A DNA stretch of 64,000 nucleotides from Ardenticatenaceae bacterium (GTDB lineage: Bacteria; Chloroflexota; Anaerolineae; Promineifilales; Promineifilaceae), in the NCBI GenBank assembly GCA_030065875.1, contig JASJCR010000013.1:17645-81644 (forward strand), read 5' to 3'. Below the pieces are notes generated by a model. That model saw only the letters and a list, made by a program, of their open reading frames with translations, did not search any database and was not told where the DNA came from. Position numbers and translations under genes: made by a program. Shown here piece by piece: positions 29,602 through 39,022 of this stretch (its first letter is position 1; the number at the start of each line of letters is the position of its first letter).

Positions 29602-32600
29602 CTACCTAATTGCTTTGATTCCATTAACAAACAGCGCCAGCCCCAAATTGCCGGCCTGGCCGTGATGATAACCGGGATGCTGCCAGGGGAATACGTGATC
29701 TTCCGGATGGGGCATCAACCCCATCACGTTGCCGGCCTCGTTACAGATCGCGGCCACCTGACCAACCGAGCCGTTGGGGTTGTATGGATAAACTGCCTGA
29801 CCGTAGGTTAGGGTAATCCGATTTTCTCGCTCCAGCTGGGCCAGAATCGACTCATTGGCCACGGCAAATCGCCCTTCTCCATGGGCGACCGGGCAGTAGA
29901 TCGGTTCTGTTAACCGTTCGGTAAAGAGGCAGTGGCTGTGTAAATTGGGTTCTAAAACCACCCAGCGACATTCAAAGCGGCTGTCCTGATTGTAAGTTAA
30001 GGTAAACGGCCGCTCATGCGCAGATTTTAATCCACCCGACAGCAGACCGGATTTTACGAGAGCCTGAAAGCCGTTGCAGATGCCCAAAACCGGCCGGCCG
30101 CTGGCGACAAAATCCGCCAGGTGCTCGCTCAAAAAATGGCGCAAATCCGCCGACCAAACAACGCCTGCCCCCAAATCATCACCATAAGAAAAACCACCCG
30201 GAACCACCAGCATATGATAATCGGCCAGAGATTTATCACCGGCAAGGAGCTGATTCATGTGGATGATTTCTGGCGCGCCACCGGCCAGCTGACACGCCAG
30301 AGCGGCATCGCGATCGCGATTGGTGCCGTTGGCGTGCAAAATTAACACTTTTGGCGCAGATTTTAACGCCGGGGTTGTGGGTTGCGGGCTGCCGTTTGTT
30401 GAAGGAGAAATATCGATGGCGGACGGGGCGCTGCTGATCGTGTGACCGCGAAATGCCTGGTCTAATTCGGCCGCTGTAGAGCGAATCACCCCTCGACCAT
30501 CAACGGTGACCGTCAACATATCCGAAGCGGTGACGTCACCGATTTTCGCCAGGGTTAACCCTTCAAAAAGCGCCTCAAATTTTTCCTGTTTGGCTTTCGG
30601 CACTGTAACCACCAGCCGGCCTAATGACTCAGAAAAAAGAACCTGAGCTTCAGTCAATGGTTGATCGGTTGGCACCTGATAGAGATTGATTTGAGCGCCC
30701 AATCCACTGGCCAGAACCATTTCAGCCAGGGTGACGGCCAGGCCCCCTTCTGAACAGTCGTGTGCGGCTGAAACCAGTCCGGCTTGAATTGCCTGATAGA
30801 GGGTCCGATAAACCGCTAAGCTCTCTTCACTCGGTTGAGGGCAAGTCGAGAGAGACGGATCGATATTCATGATCTCGGCATAGTGGCTGCCCCCGATTTC
30901 ATCTCGGGTGAGGCCCAGGAGATAAATCCCTTCACCGGCCGCTTTAAACGGCATGGTGATCGATTTGGCGACATCCGGCACGATACCCATCGCTGAAATC
31001 AGAAGGGTGCCGGGAATGGCGTGTTTCTGCCCATCTGCTCCAGTGTACTCGTTATTAAGGCTGTCTTTGCCGGAAATATACGGGGTGCCGTAAGCAACGG
31101 CCGCATCGTAGCACCCCTGGGCGCAGCGCACCAGGGCCCCTAATCGGTCGGGTAAATTGGGATTGCCCCAGCAAAAGTTATCTAAAATAGCGATTTGATC
31201 CGGGTCAGCGCCAACAGCTACTGCGTTGCGGATCGCCTCGTCGATAGCCGCCCAGGCCATCGCATAGGGGTCGATTGCTGAAAATTGAGGACACAGACCA
31301 TTTGCCAGGGCGACCGCTTTGACCGGGCCTCCATTTTGGCTGAACTGCGTATCCAGCGGCACGAGCACGGCCGCATCACTTGGACCATGCTGGGCGCGGC
31401 CGACCAGCGGCTTGACGGCGGTGCTGCCCTGCACTTCATGATCGTATTGGCGAATCGTATCTTCTTTGCTGCGAATGTTGGGATGAGCCAGAAGTTTGAG
31501 CAGCGCCCACTGCGGCGGCTTGGGTGGAGCCGGGGGAATTAAATCCAGCGGTGCGGCCGGTGACCATTTGGCGGTCATCCGTCGCTGAGGCAGCCCATCG
31601 TGTAAAAATGCTTCGCTTAAATCACCGACCAGTCGATCCCCGTAAAAAATCTGGAGGCGGGCATCCCCGGAAAATGAACCCAGCACGGTTGCTTCGACAT
31701 CCTGCCGGGCACAAATCTCTTCCAAACGGGCCAAATTTTCGGCCGGGACCGCCAGAACCATCCGCTCCTGAGCTTCACTAAGCCACAATTCCCACGGCTG
31801 CAGACCGGGGTATTTGACCGGAATATTTTTAAGTTGAACGGTGGCCCCCAATTCTTCGCTCATTTCGCCAACGGCCGAGGAGAACCCCCCGGCGCCACAG
31901 TCGGTAATGGCGGTATATAAATTTTCATCGCGAGCGCGCAGAATCACCTCTAGGGTTTGTTTTTCCATGATCGGGTGGCCGATTTGCACGGCCGTACCGG
32001 CAATCTCGGTGGTCGAGGTGTCCATCTCCATGCTGGAGAAGGTCGCTCCCCGCAGGCCGTCGCGGCCGGTTCGGCCGCCAACCGCCACGATCAGGTCGCC
32101 CACGTTGGGCGTGGTGGGGTGCGAGCCAACCGGTAAGATGCCCAGCGAGCCGCAGTAGACGAGCGGGTTGGCCGTATAGCCCACGTCGTAGATGATCGCC
32201 CCGTTGACGGTGGGAATGCCCATTTTGTTGCCGTAATCTTCGATCCCGGCAATGACGCCGGTTTGCACCCGCTGTGGATGGAGAACGCCTTCAGGCAGGC
32301 GGTCGGCCGGGAAATTTTGCGGTCCAAAACAGAGCACGTCGGTGTTGGCGATCGGCCGGGCGCTCACGCCGATGATGTCGCGGATGACGCCTCCGATACC
32401 GGTGTTCGCCCCACCAAACGGTTCGAGGGCTGAGGGATGATTGTGGGTTTCAACTTTAAACGCCAGATCAAATTGATCGGTAAACGCCACAATACCGGCA
32501 TTATCCACAAAGGCGGATTTAACCCACGGTTTGGCTACTTCTTCAGTGGCGGCCCGCAAATAGGTGTTGAGAATTCCGGGAACGGTTTCGCGCTCTCCAT

Positions 32601-33333
32601 CAGGGCCTTCATAATCGATTAAGGCGCGAAAGGTTTTGTGCACGCAATGTTCCGACCACGTTTGGGCCAGCATTTCCAGCTCGATATCGGTTGGTTCTCG
32701 TCCTTCCTGCTGAAAGTAGGTGCGGATCGCCTGCATTTCGGCCAGATTCATCGACAGACGGCGCTCTTTGCTGATCGCTTCCAAAGCGGCGTCATCGACC
32801 TCGGTCACCGGAACCGTTTCCACCAGCCCGGATGCTTCGTGATATTCGATAAACGGCGGGGCAATCGGGGCAACGGCCGTTTGCTGTATGACCGGATTGG
32901 ACAGGAGTTGGGTAGCCAGTTGATCCGCATGCGCGGCGGAGAGCTTACCCCGCAGCAAATACGTTTGGCCGGTGGCGGCGGCCGCGATGTCATAACCCAA
33001 TGACCGGACAGTGCGCACCAAATTTTCGGCGGCCGGGTCAGTTACTCCGGGTAAATAGGTGACGTCGATCTGAATATCGCCATCCTGAACAAGGTCTGAA
33101 AATCCATTTTCGGCGATGGCAAATCGTTCGGTGACCGGGTCAGCTAAAAGAGTCTGGGCAATTTCTTCGACAGCTGATGGCTCAAATGTGCCCTCTAGAA
33201 AATACAGGCGGGCGGGATAACAGCCCTTTAACTTCTCAAAACCCATTCCCTGGGCGGTCTGAACCAAAGAGTGACCGGAAGCGTTGCTCTCCCCCGGCCG
33301 CGGATACACAACAATGCGGACCGTATTAGACAT
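29602..33333 (-). CDS. purL: Phosphoribosylformylglycinamidine synthase, fused form with two PurS-like N-terminal modules, PurL core and C-terminal PurQ-type glutaminase
   Basis: Two N-terminal PurS-like repeats; TWSEHCVHKTF; GGLGVT-type motifs; C-terminal VLILHANGTNRDRDAA..VVPGGFSYGDDLGAG..GICNGFQALV. Confidence 0.93.
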   Translation of the reverse strand: MSNTVRIVVYPRPGESNASGHSLVQTAQGMGFEKLKGCYPARLYFLEGTFEPSAVEEIAQTLLADPVTERFAIAENGFSDLVQDGDIQIDVTYLPGVTDPAAENLVRTVRSLGYDIAAAATGQTYLLRGKLSAAHADQLATQLLSNPVIQQTAVAPIAPPFIEYHEASGLVETVPVTEVDDAALEAISKERRLSMNLAEMQAIRTYFQQEGREPTDIELEMLAQTWSEHCVHKTFRALIDYEGPDGERETVPGILNTYLRAATEEVAKPWVKSAFVDNAGIVAFTDQFDLAFKVETHNHPSALEPFGGANTGIGGVIRDIIGVSARPIANTDVLCFGPQNFPADRLPEGVLHPQRVQTGVIAGIEDYGNKMGIPTVNGAIIYDVGYTANPLVYCGSLGILPVGSHPTTPNVGDLIVAVGGRTGRDGLRGATFSSMEMDTSTTEIAGTAVQIGHPIMEKQTLEVILRARDENLYTAITDCGAGGFSSAVGEMSEELGATVQLKNIPVKYPGLQPWELWLSEAQERMVLAVPAENLARLEEICARQDVEATVLGSFSGDARLQIFYGDRLVGDLSEAFLHDGLPQRRMTAKWSPAAPLDLIPPAPPKPPQWALLKLLAHPNIRSKEDTIRQYDHEVQGSTAVKPLVGRAQHGPSDAAVLVPLDTQFSQNGGPVKAVALANGLCPQFSAIDPYAMAWAAIDEAIRNAVAVGADPDQIAILDNFCWGNPNLPDRLGALVRCAQGCYDAAVAYGTPYISGKDSLNNEYTGADGQKHAIPGTLLISAMGIVPDVAKSITMPFKAAGEGIYLLGLTRDEIGGSHYAEIMNIDPSLSTCPQPSEESLAVYRTLYQAIQAGLVSAAHDCSEGGLAVTLAEMVLASGLGAQINLYQVPTDQPLTEAQVLFSESLGRLVVTVPKAKQEKFEALFEGLTLAKIGDVTASDMLTVTVDGRGVIRSTAAELDQAFRGHTISSAPSAIDISPSTNGSPQPTTPALKSAPKVLILHANGTNRDRDAALACQLAGGAPEIIHMNQLLAGDKSLADYHMLVVPGGFSYGDDLGAGVVWSADLRHFLSEHLADFVASGRPVLGICNGFQALVKSGLLSGGLKSAHERPFTLTYNQDSRFECRWVVLEPNLHSHCLFTERLTEPIYCPVAHGEGRFAVANESILAQLERENRITLTYGQAVYPYNPNGSVGQVAAICNEAGNVMGLMPHPEDHVFPWQHPGYHHGQAGNLGLALFVNGIKAIR

Positions 33334-33375
33334 ATATCCCCTTCTCTTCCTTAACCATAACCATAAACAAAAGTT

Positions 33376-33587
33376 GGGAGACAATCTCAAGAAGATTGTC
33401 TCCCATTTTTGTCGCTTCTGGCAAAAATTTTTGACGCTGTAACAGAGAATCGGCGCATTTTTTGGGATGCGCTTAAAAATTAAAGATCTGTACAGGTTTC
33501 AAAATAAAAGCCCTCGCAACAGTTAAATTTACGAGAGCCTGACTGTTAAATTTGGGGTTGTGGGGCGAGGTTTACCATCGTAAACCT
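33376..33587 (-). promoter_or_regulatory. Structured leader/terminator region upstream of purL (four consecutive hairpins)
   Basis: AGGTTTAC-CATC-GTAAACCT (33568-33587); GCCCTCG/CGAGAGC followed by T-rich run on minus strand (33501-33538); GCGCAT/ATGCGC (33453-33472); GGGAGACAATCT/AGATTGTCTCCC (33376-33404). Confidence 0.5.
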
Positions 33588-33655
33588 GGCTCCCATATTA
33601 TAACCTGTGTTTTGGGTTTGGCGACTGTACTTTTTTTCACAAACAGAGTAAAGAC

Positions 33656-33785
33656 ATCAGACTTCAGATCACAGACTACAGCAGATTAGAGACAAGAGAC
33701 CAAAGATGAGAGATGGGTTTGGTGTAAGGATGAAGAGATTGATTACGAATGAAGTCTGAAGTCTGTCGTCTGAGGTCTGTGGTCT
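33656..33785. repeat. Heptamer-period inverted array (CAGANNN / GTCTGNN word)
   Basis: CATCAGA CTTCAGA TCACAGA CTACAGC ... GAAGTCT GAAGTCT GTCGTCT GAGGTCT GTGGTCT. Confidence 0.8.
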
Positions 33786-33789
33786 CTTC

Positions 33790-34584
33790 CTAACTCAGAG
33801 TCATCCCCACCATGATCGCTGCGGTTGTGATAAGCAAAAGAAAAGTCAGAATTGGCAGCCACAGCGGCTGCTTGAGTGCGTGACGCAGGCGGGGTGGATC
33901 AAAGGCAATTTCTAGCAGCACAAGGGCCAGCAAACCGGCCAGGAAGGGCTGTCCCGTCAAACCCCACACCCGGCCAAAATAGGCGGCCAGGTAAGCGGCG
34001 GCAAAGACCATCATCAGATTGATGAGAGACAGCGAAACAAATTCGGTTACCGCATAGCGATTTAACCCGGCCGAAATGCGGCGCTGCGTAGGCAGCAGCA
34101 TGGCCGCCAAATACAGCACCCCGACCATCAGCCATAAGAAAAGAGGGCCAAAAGAGTAGTAAAGGGTAATTTCACCCTCATGCCCGTATGATTCCGGCCG
34201 AGACATCAAGGCCAGCATGCTTTCCGTTGCCTGATTGAGATCGATTTGCACGATTAAAAATCCGGCGATCACCAGGAGCGCCAGAACACCAGTGATCCAG
34301 CTGCTGCGAGTAAAATCAACCGTTTTTAAATATTTAAAAGCCGGTCCAGGCTGGGCATCCAGTCGTTTTAGGGCGTTCACGGAAAACGCAAAGGCGACGT
34401 AAACGATTAAAAAGATCATGCCGCCGCGAATGGTTTGGGCTGTGAAAAGCCTGTTAAGGGGAGAAAAAAGGGTGAAGAGCAAAATTAAACCGAGGATATC
34501 GGCCGCCACGGCCGGCAAATAATTAGGTAGAGAAGTGGTTTGGGAAGTGCTCACGTGTGAATTGTTCATGGGGTTAATTATCAA
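33790..34584 (-). CDS. Polytopic membrane protein of unknown function
   Basis: Several hydrophobic segments; no family recognised. Confidence 0.6.
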   Translation of the reverse strand: MIINPMNNSHVSTSQTTSLPNYLPAVAADILGLILLFTLFSPLNRLFTAQTIRGGMIFLIVYVAFAFSVNALKRLDAQPGPAFKYLKTVDFTRSSWITGVLALLVIAGFLIVQIDLNQATESMLALMSRPESYGHEGEITLYYSFGPLFLWLMVGVLYLAAMLLPTQRRISAGLNRYAVTEFVSLSLINLMMVFAAAYLAAYFGRVWGLTGQPFLAGLLALVLLEIAFDPPRLRHALKQPLWLPILTFLLLITTAAIMVGMTLS

Positions 34585-34615
34585 TAATCAATGGTCAATA
34601 GGCAATAGCCAATGC
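34575..34615. repeat. Heptamer-period array (CAATANN word)
   Basis: ATTATCA ATAATCA ATGGTCA ATAGGCA ATAGCCA ATGC. Confidence 0.7.
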
Positions 34616-34680
34616 TTGGTTCTGTTGACGTTTGATTCAATTATGATGTTTTATTTTCAATTTTGCGATTTTTTTTACGA

Positions 34681-34792
34681 CCGTCGATTAAAATCGATAC
34701 CCGTCGACTAAAGCCGACGGCTAATGGGCTGGTTATCTATCAGGTTAGGCCCTTTAGCCCCGCATCCTTTAGCCCCGCATTTTAATGCGGGG
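34681..34792. repeat. Cluster of TAAA/TTTA-centred palindromes
   Basis: CGATTAAAATCG; CCGTCGACTAAAGCCGACGG; CCCCGCAT-TTTA-ATGCGGGG. Confidence 0.65.
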
Positions 34793-34999
34793 GTGAAGAG
34801 ATATCCCGAAGGCCAACCCAACGTTGATCGATCTATTAAGCGTTTCTTACGCCACGGCCAGGTCGTAACACTTCTCGTTATTCTTACCCTATGTTGCAGC
34901 TTTAACGCGATCAATAGCGTTTTGGTCTCAATGACTGATGAATTGATTCATCGGGATGATAGTGCATCATTTTGCGACGAAAATTTGAAAAGGAACAGA

Positions 35000-36580
35000 A
35001 TGATAAAAAAAACGATATATAAAGTAACACTTCTCCTCTTGCTATTCCTGGCGGCCTGTGGACCGGTTCCGGTGGGCACACCGACACCCCCACCGGAGGC
35101 CACCGAAGCAGAAGAGGAAGAAAATTTTGAGGAAACAGGGGACGAGGGTGATGCCCAGGATATGGACGAAGAAATGTCCGATGTCACTGAAGAAGATGAG
35201 CCGCCGGCTGAGGAATCGAGTGCCCCAGGTCCGGCCGCTGCATTTGATCCGGCAATTTATGATGATTTGCGATCTACCGATCCGGACCTGGCTCGGGAAG
35301 CGGTTGAGCGGTTGGCCAACTCTGGCGATCTCAACAACACCGCCATCCTGCTGGAAATGTTCCGGGCCGCTCAAATCGGCCTGGTTGAGGTCGCGCCACC
35401 TGTCGCCGCCGAAGCATTGATGACCCTGACCGGTCAACCATTTGGCGGGGATTGGCCGGCCTGGGTTGAATGGTATGGCACGACCGACCTGGTCCCTCCG
35501 GAGGGATTTACCACCTGGAAAGGTGAACTGCTGATCCCGATTGATCCCCGCTTTACTGATTTTCTTCAGGATGAACACCCGGTTAACGTCCGCGTTGAAG
35601 AAATTGTTTGGGGTGGGGTGCGGGTCGATGGGATACCTGCCCTCGATAACTCACCGATGATTCCGGCCGCTGAAGCGGTTTACATGATGGCGGATGATGT
35701 GGTATTTGGATTGTCGATCAATGGGGACAATCGGGCTTATCCCCTCAAAATTCTCGACTGGCACGAAATGGCCAACGATGTGGTCGGTGGGGTTCCTGTC
35801 TCGCTGGCCTACTGCACCCTTTGCGGGGCTGCTGTGGCTTATGACGGCCGGGCCTCAGATGGAGAAACTTACACGTTTGGCTCGTCCGGTTTTCTCTTTC
35901 GCAGCAACAAGCTCATGTACGATCGGGAAACCCGTACCTTGTGGAATCAACTTACCGGCGAACCGGTCCTGGGTGAGCTGGTTGACACCGGCGTGACGCT
36001 CGATATTTTGCCGGTGGTGCTGACCACCTGGCAGGAGTGGCAAAATCAACATCCCGATACGCTGGTTTTAGACGACAACACCGGTTTCCAGCGGCCGTAT
36101 GTTGCCGGGGCCGCTTACGGGGATTATTTCTCGGCCAGCGACACTATGTTTCCTGTCTGGCAGCGCAGCGAACTGCTTGAAGACAAGTCACAGGTCTATG
36201 CGCTGCGCCTTAACGGGATTCCAACCGCCTACCCGCTGGACCTCTTGGCGCAAGAGCGGGTTGTCAATCACGCCGTTGGTGAAACCAATGTCGTGGTCCT
36301 TGGCGGCGACTTGCTAGAGGTTGACGGGTTGAGCCGCCGTGCAGGAGAGGTGACGTACACGGCCGGCAGCGAGGTGCGCGCTTATGATCGTGGTGAGTTG
36401 ACGTTTGCGCCCGGGGAGGCGGCCGATCAGATAATGGATCAGGACGGCAGCGTGTGGCAGGTCACGGAAGATGCCCTGATCGGTCCCGATGAGCAAACCT
36501 TGCCCCGCCTCGGCGGCCATCTGGCTTACTGGTTTGGCTGGTTTGCGTTTTTTCCAAATACGGTTGTCTACGGAAACTAG
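35000..36580 (+). CDS. DUF3179-domain lipoprotein
   Basis: Lipobox MIKKTIYKVTLLLLLFLAACG; acidic linker; DUF3179-like NRAYPLKILDWHEMANDVVGGVPVSLAYCTLCGAAVAYD. Confidence 0.85.
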   Translation: MIKKTIYKVTLLLLLFLAACGPVPVGTPTPPPEATEAEEEENFEETGDEGDAQDMDEEMSDVTEEDEPPAEESSAPGPAAAFDPAIYDDLRSTDPDLAREAVERLANSGDLNNTAILLEMFRAAQIGLVEVAPPVAAEALMTLTGQPFGGDWPAWVEWYGTTDLVPPEGFTTWKGELLIPIDPRFTDFLQDEHPVNVRVEEIVWGGVRVDGIPALDNSPMIPAAEAVYMMADDVVFGLSINGDNRAYPLKILDWHEMANDVVGGVPVSLAYCTLCGAAVAYDGRASDGETYTFGSSGFLFRSNKLMYDRETRTLWNQLTGEPVLGELVDTGVTLDILPVVLTTWQEWQNQHPDTLVLDDNTGFQRPYVAGAAYGDYFSASDTMFPVWQRSELLEDKSQVYALRLNGIPTAYPLDLLAQERVVNHAVGETNVVVLGGDLLEVDGLSRRAGEVTYTAGSEVRAYDRGELTFAPGEAADQIMDQDGSVWQVTEDALIGPDEQTLPRLGGHLAYWFGWFAFFPNTVVYGN

Positions 36581-36664
36581 AGACAACAGACGACAGACCT
36601 CAGACTACAGAAGTTCCTCCAAGCGAATCATCTGTTGTTTGAGGTCTGAAGTCTGTTGTCTTTT
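36579..36664. repeat. Heptamer-period inverted array (AGACNNC word)
   Basis: AGACAAC AGACGAC AGACCTC AGACTAC AGA ... TCTGTTG TTTGAGG TCTGAAG TCTGTTG TCT. Confidence 0.85.
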
Positions 36665-36718
36665 AATTCTTATTGATTGATAATTGGACCAACAACTCGT
36701 ATCAATTTGGAGAATTAC

Positions 36719-36829
36719 ATGGAAGGTAATTTGTTTATGATCGCCTTTCTGATTTTGATTGTCCTGTCCATTTTGATCCCGCAGGTTCAACAGTGGAGAG
36801 AACGCCGTCAATCAAGTCAGGAAGAATGA
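36719..36829 (+). CDS. 36-aa single-pass small membrane protein candidate (MEGNLFMIAFLILIVLSILIPQVQQWRERRQSSQEE)
   Basis: ATG preceded by TTGGAG; one TM helix followed by basic tail; below supplied ORF cut-off. Confidence 0.45.
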   Translation: MEGNLFMIAFLILIVLSILIPQVQQWRERRQSSQEE

Positions 36830-36874
36830 GCGGATTAATTTTGGCAATTGAGAAATGAATGGGTTTCTACATTT

Positions 36875-36902
36875 GTAAGGGCTTGGCTAGCCAAGCCCCT
36901 AC
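36875..36902. repeat. 28-nt near-perfect palindrome GTAAGGGCTTGGCTAGCCAAGCCCCTAC
   Basis: Same length and GTA-RGG...CCCTAC termini as 13996-14023 with different arms. Confidence 0.75.
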
Positions 36903-36955
36903 ACCGGTTTCATCCTGACCCCTGTCCACAGCTTGAGCGCGGCCCGAAGTTTGTT

Positions 36956-37807
36956 TTACTGTTTTGGCGCGGAAGCGGCCGGAACGTTGGGCAGCTCAAT
37001 CGAGATCGGATAGGGGATGACAATCCCTTCACGCCGATACGCCTCGTTGATCGCCTGCAGCACCCCGTCAAACGCCTGGATTTCCGATGTTTCGAGAATG
37101 TTGATCCAGAAATATGCCACCAGGTTGATGGCCGAGTCGGCAAACCCCTGATAGAGAATTTCGGGAGCGGGATTTTTCATGACGAAGGCCACGCTTTCAA
37201 CCGCTTTGAAGGTGACGTCCTTGATGTGATTTAAATCGTCATCATAAGAGATGCTGATGGGTAGGCCGAGGCGAATGTCGGGGTCTTTGGTGAAATTGGT
37301 GATGGGGTGGGTGAGCACGTTGTAGTTGGGAATGAGCACGTCCCGGCCGTCGAGGGTGCGTAGAGTCGTCGTGCGAATGTCGATGGCGGTCACATACCCC
37401 TGAAATTCTTCAATTTTGACCAGATCGCCAATTTCAAACGGCCGCTGCACCAGCAGCAGCAAACCGGAAATGATATTTTGAGTGATGTCCTGCAGAGCGA
37501 AACCGATTGTAAACCCCAATATCCCCAACCCGGCCACGAAGGCGGTTAAATCAAAATCAACCTGCTGCAGGGAGACGATGACAATCAGGATGATGAGGGT
37601 CCAGCGACCGTAATTGCTGATAAACTGGGTGACTTCGGCCGGCACACGCCGTTTTTCAAGGGCGCGCACCAGCAGCTTGATCAGCAAATTTACCAGATAA
37701 AGCCCCACGACAAATATAGTCAGGGCCGCGATCAATTTTGGTAAAAACAGGAGAATTTCCTGATAAATTGCGTTTAGGGTCAGCGACAATTCTTCGATAT
37801 CGGTCAT
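36956..37807 (-). CDS. MscS-family mechanosensitive ion channel
   Basis: GLGILGFTIGFALQDITQNIISGLLLLVQRPFEIGDLVKIEEFQGYV; NYNVLTHPITNFTKD. Confidence 0.9.
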   Translation of the reverse strand: MTDIEELSLTLNAIYQEILLFLPKLIAALTIFVVGLYLVNLLIKLLVRALEKRRVPAEVTQFISNYGRWTLIILIVIVSLQQVDFDLTAFVAGLGILGFTIGFALQDITQNIISGLLLLVQRPFEIGDLVKIEEFQGYVTAIDIRTTTLRTLDGRDVLIPNYNVLTHPITNFTKDPDIRLGLPISISYDDDLNHIKDVTFKAVESVAFVMKNPAPEILYQGFADSAINLVAYFWINILETSEIQAFDGVLQAINEAYRREGIVIPYPISIELPNVPAASAPKQ

Positions 37808-37878
37808 AAAATTAATTCTCTTTCCACCAGTAGATAGATCATTATAAATTTTATAGCCTGAAATTTAGAGCGGCCAAT

Positions 37879-38325
37879 TTAATCCAAAAGATGGCCGCAT
37901 TCAGCACATTTTTCAATCGTTTTCACGTAAGTTCTGGAGCAGCGAGGACAGCTGCGGCGTGAAGAACCGGCCGCTTTTTCAATCACCTCTTCCACAAATT
38001 CGGAGGCAAAGCCCTGGTTTAGCAGCTTTTGACGAGCCATTTCGATCGGAGTACCAGACTGCAAATCAATTTTTATTGGAAACGCATGGCGTTCCACGGC
38101 GGTGAGGGGTTTACGCTGCAATATTTCTACCGCGTATTGACGAAAACAATGTTGGCACTCAATGAACTCCCCCTGGTCCTTCAGGGGAATTAAGGGAATA
38201 AAGAAAAAAGAGAAATAAAGTTTTGACCGTTTATGGTCATATAAGCGAGTTTTGCCGCAGTGAGGGCAATCAAAAGAACCGCTTTTTACTTTTTTTGCGC
38301 GACTATTTAACCCAACAATGATCAT
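37879..38325 (-). CDS. Zinc-ribbon domain protein
   Basis: CPHCGKTRLY..FIECQHCFRQY and C-terminal CPRCSRTYVKTIEKCAECGHLLD. Confidence 0.7.
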   Translation of the reverse strand: MIIVGLNSRAKKVKSGSFDCPHCGKTRLYDHKRSKLYFSFFFIPLIPLKDQGEFIECQHCFRQYAVEILQRKPLTAVERHAFPIKIDLQSGTPIEMARQKLLNQGFASEFVEEVIEKAAGSSRRSCPRCSRTYVKTIEKCAECGHLLD

Positions 38326-38458
38326 AGCTTTTTTGTGCTTTTTGAGCGGCGACGGCCGGTATTTTGCGGCCGTTAGCGCAAGAGTAGCATAGAAACATTA
38401 ATTTTTTACTTGCCTTTTCGCGCTCGTTCTATAATAATTAGATGTCCTTTTCTGGCCT

Positions 38459-38531
<73 letters not shown>

Positions 38532-38536
38532 CAGGA

Positions 38537-38585
38537 ACAATGATCAATTACCAATAGCTAATTGTTAATTGCTAAATACTAAATC
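38537..38585. repeat. Heptamer-period array (TAATTGC/CAATAGC word)
   Basis: CAATTAC CAATAGC TAATTGT TAATTGC TAAATAC TAAATC. Confidence 0.65.
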
Positions 38586-38805
38586 GGCTGTGATCAGGAG
38601 TAGTAAGCGCGCCGCAAAAAAGAGAATCATGCCCAGGCTGAAAGCATGATACGCAAAGCGCTGAACTCGCCTGGAAGCTGCAGTGGTGAACCTAAATTAG
38701 CCGCTGCCGATTAGCACTCGTTACGTGTGTGAGAGGATGATGCCGGCTCTTTTTCGAAATAATAGGCCTAGTCAAATCAACAAATTTGCATTTTAGGTCT
38801 TGTTC

Positions 38806-38841
38806 ATTGATAATTGGCAATTATCAATTGACAATTGAATG
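38806..38841. repeat. Heptamer-period array (AATTGNC word)
   Basis: CATTGAT AATTGGC AATTATC AATTGAC AATTGAA. Confidence 0.7.
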
Positions 38842-38848
38842 TTTTCCC

Positions 38849-38921
<73 letters not shown>

Positions 38922-39022
38922 CAAGTAAGAAATAGAGACCACGCATCATCAATCAGAGTGGTACCGCGGAGTCCCCTTCGTCTCTGAACGAAAGGGGACT
39001 TTTGTGTTTTTAGGAGTAAAAC

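Noticed and set aside
33334-33390. N-terminal extension MRLSPNFCLWLWLRKRRGY of purL
   Set aside because: Overlaps the leader hairpin; the PurS-like module begins at MSNTVRI (33333).
34724-34999. N-terminal extension of the DUF3179 protein
   Set aside because: Translation of palindromic repeats; the lipoprotein signal starts at ATG 35000.
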